From positions 124,001-188,000 of the forward strand of contig CP120722.1 of NCBI GenBank assembly GCA_029719485.1: a stretch of DNA of 64,000 bases, in the 5' to 3' direction. The position numbers and the translations under genes were made by a program. The notes beneath the pieces were generated by a model. The model was given only the letters and a program-made list of their open reading frames with translations. It did no database searches and was not told the DNA's origin. This document shows positions 28,486 through 36,536 of the stretch, piece by piece (within the stretch, counting starts at the first letter, position 1; each line of letters opens with the position of its first letter). This stretch comes from Kiritimatiellota bacterium B12222 (GTDB lineage Bacteria > Verrucomicrobiota > Kiritimatiellia > SS1-B-03-39 > UBA6053).

Positions 28486-29502
28486 TCACGGACCTAATTG
28501 CTTGAGCTGCGTGTGATAACTTTCAATCACCCGATCCATCTGAATATGGGTTTCCTCAGAAATATGTATCCTCTTCGCATCCGCCTCAAACCACGCCAAG
28601 GTTTCTTTCATCCCCTCGGAAAAAGGAATCTCACATTTAAACTCTGGCACAAAAGATTTTATTTTGGCATTGTCAAATACCGCACAGGCTCCTTTATCTC
28701 CATAAATATTCCCACGCATATCGGGAAGCATACGGCTGATCCATTCAAAAGGCACATGCGCCTTATTCACCTCAGCTACCCCGGCCGCTTGCCCCACCAA
28801 ATCATAAATTCGATTCCAACTCATCACCTCATCCGACGTGATGTGAAACGCTTCCCCTACCGCTTTTGGATGCCCCAACAAGCCCAGAAATCCCACTGCG
28901 AAATCACGGGAATGGGTCATGGTCCATAAACTCGCCCCATCCCCATGCACCAAAACCGGCAACCCTTTCCGCATACGATCAATCACCGTAAATTCTGTCC
29001 ACCCGCCCATCACCAACGGAATCACGGTTTCATAGGTGTGAGAAGGGCGAATAATTATCGCAGGAAATCCATGATCCCGAAAAGCATCCTCACACACTTT
29101 TTCACAGGCAATTTTATCCCGAGAGTATTGCCAATACGGATTCACCACCGGCGTTTCTTCAGTAATCGGAAACTCCAGGAGCGGTTTTTGATAGGCAGAG
29201 GCCGAACTGATAAACAAATACTGACCACAACGGCCCCCAAACAAACGAATATCCCGTTCAACATCTTCTGGTTTGTAGGCTATAAAGTTCGCCACCACAT
29301 CAAAATGTCGCTCCCCTAAAATGGCCTTCATTCCCGCTTCATCTCGAAAATCTCCCAGCAGGGATTCAACCCCTTCAATGCCATAATCGGACAAAGGACG
29401 TTTCCCTCGATTCAACACCGTAACGGTATCCCCTCTCAACACCGCCAAGCGCACACATGCTGCAGAGATATTACCCGTACCACCTATAAACAAAATTTTC
29501 AT
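28486..29502 (-). CDS. NAD-dependent epimerase/dehydratase family protein (extended SDR)
   Basis: This is a 338-residue cytoplasmic oxidoreductase. The dinucleotide-binding motif FIGGTGNIS is at residues 5-13, and the catalytic region has FISSASAYQ with the YSRDK (Y-x3-K) pair. A MTHSRDFAVGFLGLL block and C-terminal substrate domain follow as in sugar-nucleotide epimerases and related reductases. It is the first gene of a three-gene leftward operon with the NHL lipoprotein and the CBM9-like protein. The substrate is not clear. Confidence 0.88.
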   Translation of the reverse strand: MKILFIGGTGNISAACVRLAVLRGDTVTVLNRGKRPLSDYGIEGVESLLGDFRDEAGMKAILGERHFDVVANFIAYKPEDVERDIRLFGGRCGQYLFISSASAYQKPLLEFPITEETPVVNPYWQYSRDKIACEKVCEDAFRDHGFPAIIIRPSHTYETVIPLVMGGWTEFTVIDRMRKGLPVLVHGDGASLWTMTHSRDFAVGFLGLLGHPKAVGEAFHITSDEVMSWNRIYDLVGQAAGVAEVNKAHVPFEWISRMLPDMRGNIYGDKGACAVFDNAKIKSFVPEFKCEIPFSEGMKETLAWFEADAKRIHISEETHIQMDRVIESYHTQLKQLGP

Positions 29503-29645
29503 AGCAAAGCCCTATCAAAATAACCCAAAGAACCGAGGGCGATTTTACATTTTTTGATAAGAAATTCATCAACAGTTTCCCAAAGACTCAACCTGTTTTT
29601 ACCGGATTTCAACCCTCCCAAATACAATTTTCTGTAGTAAATCAA

Positions 29646-31610
29646 TCAAGAAGAGCTTTCAGAGAGCTGTCGGATCGCTTCATCCATCCTTTTCGCCCGC
29701 TCTTTATCCCATTTTTTCTCCCAGCGCTCCTCCTCTTCAGCCAACCCCAGTCGTGGATCCCACAGGGGCTGAAGCTCAGACAAGGGCGTGAGCCATCCGT
29801 GATCCAGTTGTGACCATTCGATCTTATAAACCCGCCACGGTTTTTGAATCACGGGGGTGAAAACTTCAGGATGAGCCTGAATGAAGTTCTTAAGCCCCGG
29901 ACGCTCCCGATCAAAAACCACATGGGTAACCTGATAATACTGGGCGACAGCCAAAAGATCCTGAGGAGGGGAAAAGGGCATGCCCACCCCCCGTAAACCC
30001 GCAGGGGCATACCACAGAATTTCCCAGGGATTACGCATCATGATCACCGCATCAGCAGGAAGCTTTTGGGCCAAAGGCTCAGCTAACCCCTGCACCCGGG
30101 GATACTGCGGCTTTTCAAAAGGAGGACGCTTGAATCGGGCCACTTGTTGGGCCTTTAGCTCAGGAAGCGCCTCTCGAAAGTTCAAACCCACCGCAATGAT
30201 AAACAAAACCGTCAACAGCGGTGGCGCCCACAGCGGAAAAGTAAGCCTGCCACGGGGCAACGGCAACAAAGTCCATAATAAAACCGGGGTAATCAACAAT
30301 GCTGGATAGTATAAACGTAAAATACTATGCCAACACACGATGATAAAACCGGCCTGTATCACCACAAATACAACTAAAATAGCAGCAGCCGCCCGTTGAC
30401 TTTTCATGGGAAACCCCGAGCCACTACACAGAGCAAACAACCACTCCCCCGGCACGGTCACCAAACCAATAATCCCCAGCCCTATTGCACATAACATGAA
30501 TTTACTACGCAAGGGCAAGGTCACCCCATCCCCATTCACCTCCGCCCATATTATCTCAGGAGGCTCTTCCCCCTTTCGCATCTTTTTGGCGCTGAGGGCT
30601 ACCCCCTCCCCCATCTGCGTCCAGTCTGCCAACTTCGCATCCAACCCTAATAACAAATGCCTCAGAAAAAACTCACTGTTGCGCATCATACTTTTTGCAT
30701 GCAGCACCGGATGCTCAAAACGGTTTTCTAAACCGGGCAAATCCCGACCCCAATAAATCGAATAAAAGCCCTGGTCCCAATGCTGATGTAACCCAAAATA
30801 ACTGCTCACCACCGATTGCGTACTGTGCAAGGGCTGACCATGCGCCTCTGCGCTCTCCCGCAAACGGGGAAACATCAACAACAGCGCCAACAACAACCCT
30901 CCCAAAAAGTTTCGGTGAATCAACGCCCGCGGACCATGTAACAACAACACCGCCATCGCAAAAAAGGGAAACAAGATGATTTGTGAGCCTTTCCCATACC
31001 AAGCCAATGCGATCAAAGGACCGCACAACCACAACAACCAAGGGATTTTGCGGGATCCCACCAAAGCCGCTAAAAACAAACACAATACTGCCGTAAAAAG
31101 TTGATCATTGTAGACTTCTGTACTTTGTTCAAACAGCGCCATCGAAAACCAAACCGGCAACGCCCCCAACAGCCCTGGCCATGCACGCAGCGTCACCCCT
31201 TGCACCAATAAACACAAACTCATGGGCAGGAATATCGTCGAAATCCACACCGTGGTCATGCGGGCCATTTCCGCCGTATCTTCTCCAACATAAAATGCAG
31301 GAGCCAAGGCAAATGACAATAAAGGACCCCATTGATCATCATAACGAGCCCGTTCCCGATCATAGGTATAAAGGTAATTGGTGACATATGGCACATGCCA
31401 ACCCTCCCCCTTCGCCAACTGTCGGCCCTGCCACGCATAAGCGGCCGTATCCGCATGCCCAATTCTAAAATCGTTTTTTACCCGAGCCAACCGCTCGGGC
31501 AACAACGACATCCCCATCATCCAAACCGCCACCCAAATCAGAAAATAAGGTGAAAAAGCCAAGAGCTTGAGAGCAAGCATTTGGAAACAAATAGAGAGAC
31601 GATTCATCAT
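29646..31610 (-). CDS. Multi-pass membrane protein, GT-C (PMT/ArnT-like) glycosyltransferase candidate
   Basis: This is a 654-residue protein with about 11-12 hydrophobic helices and a soluble C-terminal part rich in charged residues. After the first helix, GHADTAAYAWQGRQLAKGEGW resembles the first extracytoplasmic loop of GT-C enzymes, where an acidic residue is catalytic. Such enzymes move sugars from lipid carriers to proteins or lipids. The ATG at 31610 is used; an upstream TTG would add three residues. Family membership is a reading of topology and this one motif. Confidence 0.6.
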   Translation of the reverse strand: MMNRLSICFQMLALKLLAFSPYFLIWVAVWMMGMSLLPERLARVKNDFRIGHADTAAYAWQGRQLAKGEGWHVPYVTNYLYTYDRERARYDDQWGPLLSFALAPAFYVGEDTAEMARMTTVWISTIFLPMSLCLLVQGVTLRAWPGLLGALPVWFSMALFEQSTEVYNDQLFTAVLCLFLAALVGSRKIPWLLWLCGPLIALAWYGKGSQIILFPFFAMAVLLLHGPRALIHRNFLGGLLLALLLMFPRLRESAEAHGQPLHSTQSVVSSYFGLHQHWDQGFYSIYWGRDLPGLENRFEHPVLHAKSMMRNSEFFLRHLLLGLDAKLADWTQMGEGVALSAKKMRKGEEPPEIIWAEVNGDGVTLPLRSKFMLCAIGLGIIGLVTVPGEWLFALCSGSGFPMKSQRAAAAILVVFVVIQAGFIIVCWHSILRLYYPALLITPVLLWTLLPLPRGRLTFPLWAPPLLTVLFIIAVGLNFREALPELKAQQVARFKRPPFEKPQYPRVQGLAEPLAQKLPADAVIMMRNPWEILWYAPAGLRGVGMPFSPPQDLLAVAQYYQVTHVVFDRERPGLKNFIQAHPEVFTPVIQKPWRVYKIEWSQLDHGWLTPLSELQPLWDPRLGLAEEEERWEKKWDKERAKRMDEAIRQLSESSS

Positions 31611-31915
31611 AAAAACCAATGAGAAAACTTATCGTGCACACTTTTACCCCATCTCCCCCCATAGGTCCACTAATTTATCGGCATCGGCATCGACTACCGA
31701 AACTCAGCTACAACGTAGCGACCCCAAACCAGCCTGGGGTGAAACCCCGGGACACCTCCACCCATATCAACCAGCGCTGAAAGCGCGGCCCCATACAAAA
31801 CAAAACCTGAGAACGTATGAGGCAACCCCGACAAAGATCCCCCAAGGCCTCTTCCCACAGGGAACCCTCCTTCTTTTCATTCGACAGTCTCCATTTCTTC
31901 TGCCAGAATTCGAAC
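31611..31915. other. Intergenic region with degenerate repeat-like sequence
   Basis: These 305 bp hold no convincing gene. A segment from about 31690 to 31800 contains small inverted repeats, among them GCGCTGAAAGCGC at 31774-31786, a hairpin whose core CTGAAAG recurs in other gaps of this window. No copy of operator A or B was found before the lacI gene that follows. Confidence 0.6.
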
Positions 31916-32986
31916 ATGGCAGCAGCAAAGAAATCACCAAACGTTACTCTACGGGATGTGGCAAAAAAAGCAGGCGTGGGCTTAGCTACCGCATCCAGAG
32001 CCCTGCGCGACGATCCGGCCACCAAAGCCGCCACCCGCGAAAAGGTGAAACAGGTGGCAAAAAAAATGGGCTATCGCCCTGACACCGGTATGACTCATTT
32101 AATTGAGCGACGCTGGCAGGGGAAACGACAACAACAGGATATGAACGTCGGATATCTCTATAACGGGAAGTGCGAATCCGCAGAGGTCTGCAGAAAAGAG
32201 TATCAGAGCTTTAAAAAAACGGCTCACCATATGGGATATTCCTTGCTGGAAATTGATATGAGCGATTTTCCGAACTGCGGCAAACTGTTGCAACGACTCC
32301 GCGTCCTCGGAGTCGAAGGACTCCTCATCGGCGTCCTCCCCGAGGTTCCATATGACTTGGATGCCGTCTGTGATAAATATCCAGCAGTGAGCATTAACAT
32401 CTCTCGATATCGTCCCAAATGCCCCATCATCATGCATGATGAATTTACCGCCATTACGGAGGTGTGGAAAAACCTGCATGACATGGGCTACAAGCGCATT
32501 GGCGTGCTGTTGCCCAAATATCCCGACTCCGTTTCCACCGATCTTCGCCTGGGGGCCATCCTCACCCGACGCAGTTTGGAACGTCCGAAAAAAAATTCTA
32601 TTCCCCTGCTCTACTATGACAGTATCGCCAGCGAATTTCCTAAAATATTCGAATCGTGGATGGAAAAACACCATCCGGACGTGGTGATCAGCTATGGCGG
32701 TCAAACCAGCAAAAATATCGAAGCCCTGGGCTACAGTATTCCAGAACAAATTGGTTATGCCACCTACAACCTCTGGCAACAGGAATCCATTGGCACCATC
32801 GCCGGATATTTCCGCGACGCAACCACCATCTGCAACAAGGGTCTGCAACTCCTCAATATGATGGTCCGCACCAGTCGCGTCGGCTCCAGCAACGCCGGTA
32901 TGATGGAAATGCTGGCCGGGGAATGGAAAGATGGAGAAACCCTCCCCCGAAAACATAAAACGGTACTCCACCCTCCCCCCTGCTAA
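31916..32986 (+). CDS. LacI-family transcriptional regulator (module B)
   Basis: This is a 356-residue protein. The start at 31916 begins directly before the helix-turn-helix VTLRDVAKKAGVGLATASRALRDDP; the frame extends 33 codons further upstream without family similarity. The sensor domain (about 70-340) is periplasmic-binding-protein-like, with GVEGLLIGVLPE and MGYKRIGVLLPK blocks. The gene stands just before the hydrolase cluster of module B and is the most likely ligand of operators B1-B6. Inducer unknown, presumably a breakdown product of the target glycan. Confidence 0.9.
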   Translation: MAAAKKSPNVTLRDVAKKAGVGLATASRALRDDPATKAATREKVKQVAKKMGYRPDTGMTHLIERRWQGKRQQQDMNVGYLYNGKCESAEVCRKEYQSFKKTAHHMGYSLLEIDMSDFPNCGKLLQRLRVLGVEGLLIGVLPEVPYDLDAVCDKYPAVSINISRYRPKCPIIMHDEFTAITEVWKNLHDMGYKRIGVLLPKYPDSVSTDLRLGAILTRRSLERPKKNSIPLLYYDSIASEFPKIFESWMEKHHPDVVISYGGQTSKNIEALGYSIPEQIGYATYNLWQQESIGTIAGYFRDATTICNKGLQLLNMMVRTSRVGSSNAGMMEMLAGEWKDGETLPRKHKTVLHPPPC

Positions 32987-33007
32987 AATCCTTCAAACCT
33001 TTTCCTA

Positions 33008-33025
33008 TTTGGATATGGTTCCATA
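33008..33025. promoter_or_regulatory. Operator B1
   Basis: TTTGGATATGGTTCCATA matches the B consensus (TTTGGA, six bases, TCCAAA) with one arm mismatch; it lies 59 bp before the start of the large GH-like gene. Confidence 0.75.
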
Positions 33026-33083
33026 ATTAGATAAAAATAATTCATTCCCTTTCTCTTCTTCAATCATTACCCTCTTTCTTCAT

Positions 33084-36000
33084 ATGAAATACACATTAGC
33101 CTCCTTCTTTCTTCTGACTTTGTTTTTAACCAACCCAGCGTCTGCGCGCACCTCCCTTCAACCGTGGTTAGCGGTGGGAGACAATGGACATGTTTTCACT
33201 TCCGGCATCGCTTGGAAATTCGCCACCTATGATCAAAAATGGAAATGGTACGGTGCGGACAACGCCTATAAAGCCACCCAGTCTATTAAAAAAGATGAGG
33301 CGACAAATGAAGTGAATAGCATCTCTTGGCAGGGTCCTTTTTCTGCCGGCGGACAAAATCCGCTGTTCCAACTGCAAGAAGCCTTCACATACAGTTCAGG
33401 CAACAGTGCCAACTTCACATGGACGGTCAGCTCCCCTGTCCCTTTTGCCACCAACATCATCGCAGTAGAAACCAAACTGCCGGCTTCCCGTTATGCAGGT
33501 AGCTTTTTCGAAATGGACTCCGATTTTAAATTTTTCCCCGGACTCCCTTCCAAAAACGAAAATTTGTACATGAAAACGGTTCGAAAACTGGTGCTGCCCG
33601 TAAAAGGCGGGGGATTGATGATCACCGGCCAACCTTTTATGGTTCAAATTCAGGATCGCCGAAAACACGGCGACGATACTTTTACCGTCCGTCTCTTCAT
33701 CAACAGTGGCAAAAAACCCATTACGCAGGCCTCTTTAAACCTCAATTTCAACTTTTACACATACGAAAGCAGCCCTCTCGATTTAAGCCCCGTAGCCAAT
33801 CGTACCTTTGCAGATGAAGTCGCAGGTGACGGCCAAGGCGGCTGGACAGATCAAGGTCCCGAAAATGATCTCAGTGTCTTCTCTCCAAAAGAGTTAAACA
33901 CGGACAAAATCGATTTTGCCATTCCGAGCACCGGAAACACCACCCTCGTCCTTTCCCGACATTCGGAACGTGCCCCCAACGAACAGGTGGAACTCGTGCT
34001 CTCCCCCAAAGGCCCCACACCCAAGTACCTTTACCTTTTGCATGCAGGCGCTTACCTCTCCAATGAAACCGTAGGCACCCTCATTTATCACACCGCAAAT
34101 GGCGCCGTGACTCAGGACATCAAAAAAGGGCGCGACGTCAACGATTGGTGGATGCCCAAACCCGCAAATAATGCGGCCATCGCGTGGTCCATGATGAATG
34201 AAAGTGAACGGGTCGGACTCTATGTTTCCCGTTTTGATCTTCCCGCGACTCCCGTGGAAAAAATTGAATTTAAAGCCGGTGGCGATGCCATTTGGATGAT
34301 TGCCGGCGCATCTTTAAGTGCAGTCCCCCTTCCTTTTCCCAAGGAAGGCACTTTCCGCTTATCCGCCAACGACACCTGGCAACCCTTTCAGGACAAATTG
34401 GAGATTCAACCCGGAAGTATTCTGGACTTCTCTGATGAAACCACCCTCATCCCCGCAGGAACATTCGGTCCAGTCATCGTCAATGATAAAGGACATTTCA
34501 GCTTCAAGGATACACCCAAAGAAAACGTCAGATTTTTGGGCACCTCACTTAATTTTGGTGCGAATTTTCTGAACAAAAAAGATGCCGATGAATTGGCAGT
34601 CCTCTTCCGTCGCATGGGATATAACAGCGTACGTTTTCATCATCATGACGTCATGCTTTTTGGCGGCTGGGATCAAAAGGACTATGTCATCGATGCCGCC
34701 CAATTGGATAAGTTGGATTACCTGTTCTACACCATGAAAGAACAAGGTCTCTACATCACCACCGAACTGTATCAAATGCGACACGCCTTCTCTCCCGAAG
34801 TACAACAGTTGATTGGAAGTGATCAAATGTTGTTCAAATCAATGGTTCCCTTTTCTGAAGTGGCCATGAATGACTGGAAACAATTTGCCAAAGATCTGCT
34901 GGGCCATAAAAATCCCTACACAGGGCTGACCTGGGCCGAAGATCCTGCCCTGATTGGCGTCTGCCCCATCAACGAAGATGGCATTTGGGTGCAAATCTCC
35001 AAACCACTCATCAAAGACTTAGCGACAACCGCATTTGCCGCAAAATACCCCGGCATCAGCCCGGAAGCAGACCCTACCCTTTTCAACCAATTTATTGCTG
35101 AAACTCAAATCGCATCTGACCGCGAAATGCGTCGCTACTTGAAAGAAGAACTTGGCTTTCAAGGACTGGTGACTGGTAGCAACTGGATGATCTTTGAAGC
35201 TCAGATCCCCATCCGCTCAGAATATGATTATGTCGACAACCATGGCTACTGGGACCATCCCAAGTTCCCTGAGAAATCTTATCAGCTCCCAGCCACGTTT
35301 ACGCAGAAAAGTGCTACCGCGGCTTTGGCACAAATCCCCCGACATCTCTTCCTCACCAAAGTGAAAGGAAAACCCTTTGCGGTCACTGAATATAATTATT
35401 CCATGCCCAATAAATTCCGCTCGGAAGGAGGCGCACTCATGGGCAGCTATGCCGCCCGACAGGACTGGGATGCACTTTACCGTTTCGGCTGGTCTCACTC
35501 CGAGAACGATGTACTCAAAGTGTCCGTCCCCACGAGATCATCCTCCACCTTCAACATTTGTTCAGACCCCATTAATCGCCTGTCCGAAGCCTTTGTCTAT
35601 GTGCTCTGGCTCAGGGGAGATGTCCCCCCCTTCACATCGGAAGCTGTGTATACCGTGGGCCAAGAGGTCTTTGATGCGGAGGTTCCTTATAAACGTCCGG
35701 CTCAATTTTCGGACACCCCTTCGTTGTTAGGATTGGATAAACGTATTTCGTCTCAGTACATCGATGAAGAAGTCCCGGAAGAGATCAACGCCGAATTTAT
35801 GTTGGCCGAAAAAAGCGACAGCTATGACAGTAATGATGGAGGCGTACTGAGTCTATTGCAGGCGGAAGGAAATCTTTCCATCATCACCCCCTACAGCAAA
35901 GCAATCGTGTTGCAAACCGAGTCTGCGGATATGAATTTTATTTCTGAATTCTCAGGAGGACCGGCATCCGTCTTGGCCACATCCCGCGATGGCAAAACCC

Positions 36001-36323
36001 TCGAACTCTCCAACAGAATTCTGGTGATTCATCTCACCGATATACTGGCCGAGGATATGAAATTCGACAGCCTCAACCGCTACAGTTTTCTAGGCAAAGG
36101 TAAACTCCCCCACCTCATCCGGACAGGAACCGCCACCCTGTTACTGCCCGACGACGGACAGGGTTCCGTACAAGTATTTGCCGTGGCCATAGACGGAACA
36201 CGTCAAGGTGAAGTACCCTTCGAACGCAAGGAGGGCAACCTCATCGTTCAACTGGATACCACCCCCAAAGATGCACCTGCCCGCATGGTGTATGAAATCA
36301 TCAAAACACCTGCCCAAGACTAA
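33084..36323 (+). CDS. Large secreted glycoside hydrolase-like protein (clan GH-A barrel)
   Basis: This is a 1079-residue protein with a signal peptide ending PASA. The first 450 or so residues are beta-rich without a family I recognise. A (beta/alpha)8 barrel of GH5/cellulase style occupies about 485-850: RFLGTSLNFGANF, MGYNSVRFHHHDVMLFGG, QLDKLDYLFYTMKEQGLYITTEL, a candidate acid/base Glu in GVCPINEDG, and a candidate nucleophile in FAVTEYNYSMPNKFR. The last 200 residues are another beta domain. It is the first gene after operator B1 and has its own terminator. Substrate unknown; the GH30 neighbours suggest a xylan-like or related polymer. Confidence 0.7.
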   Translation: MKYTLASFFLLTLFLTNPASARTSLQPWLAVGDNGHVFTSGIAWKFATYDQKWKWYGADNAYKATQSIKKDEATNEVNSISWQGPFSAGGQNPLFQLQEAFTYSSGNSANFTWTVSSPVPFATNIIAVETKLPASRYAGSFFEMDSDFKFFPGLPSKNENLYMKTVRKLVLPVKGGGLMITGQPFMVQIQDRRKHGDDTFTVRLFINSGKKPITQASLNLNFNFYTYESSPLDLSPVANRTFADEVAGDGQGGWTDQGPENDLSVFSPKELNTDKIDFAIPSTGNTTLVLSRHSERAPNEQVELVLSPKGPTPKYLYLLHAGAYLSNETVGTLIYHTANGAVTQDIKKGRDVNDWWMPKPANNAAIAWSMMNESERVGLYVSRFDLPATPVEKIEFKAGGDAIWMIAGASLSAVPLPFPKEGTFRLSANDTWQPFQDKLEIQPGSILDFSDETTLIPAGTFGPVIVNDKGHFSFKDTPKENVRFLGTSLNFGANFLNKKDADELAVLFRRMGYNSVRFHHHDVMLFGGWDQKDYVIDAAQLDKLDYLFYTMKEQGLYITTELYQMRHAFSPEVQQLIGSDQMLFKSMVPFSEVAMNDWKQFAKDLLGHKNPYTGLTWAEDPALIGVCPINEDGIWVQISKPLIKDLATTAFAAKYPGISPEADPTLFNQFIAETQIASDREMRRYLKEELGFQGLVTGSNWMIFEAQIPIRSEYDYVDNHGYWDHPKFPEKSYQLPATFTQKSATAALAQIPRHLFLTKVKGKPFAVTEYNYSMPNKFRSEGGALMGSYAARQDWDALYRFGWSHSENDVLKVSVPTRSSSTFNICSDPINRLSEAFVYVLWLRGDVPPFTSEAVYTVGQEVFDAEVPYKRPAQFSDTPSLLGLDKRISSQYIDEEVPEEINAEFMLAEKSDSYDSNDGGVLSLLQAEGNLSIITPYSKAIVLQTESADMNFISEFSGGPASVLATSRDGKTLELSNRILVIHLTDILAEDMKFDSLNRYSFLGKGKLPHLIRTGTATLLLPDDGQGSVQVFAVAIDGTRQGEVPFERKEGNLIVQLDTTPKDAPARMVYEIIKTPAQD

Positions 36324-36346
36324 GCCGACTTAGAGTGGGTTCTGCC

Positions 36347-36379
36347 ACCTGCACTCCTCACGGAGTGCAGGTTTTTTTC
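36347..36379 (+). terminator. Rho-independent terminator after the large GH gene
   Basis: Perfect 11 bp stem ACCTGCACTCC / GGAGTGCAGGT, loop TCAC, followed by seven T. It separates the gene from operator B2, so the GH30 gene has its own promoter. Confidence 0.92.
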
Positions 36380-36409
36380 TTTCAGGTCTTCATGCTCAGA
36401 AAATGTAAA

Positions 36410-36427
36410 GTTGGATACGGTTCCAAA
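36410..36427. promoter_or_regulatory. Operator B2
   Basis: GTTGGATACGGTTCCAAA, one arm mismatch from the B consensus, 109 bp before the start of the first GH30 gene. Confidence 0.78.
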
Positions 36428-36536
36428 CCTCACAGTGAAATTTCTCTTCTATATGTGGACATCGCGCTTCACCCTTTGAAAGGCATGAATGCGAAAATGC
36501 ATCTACATGCGTGAACATAATAAAAGGAGGACTCAT

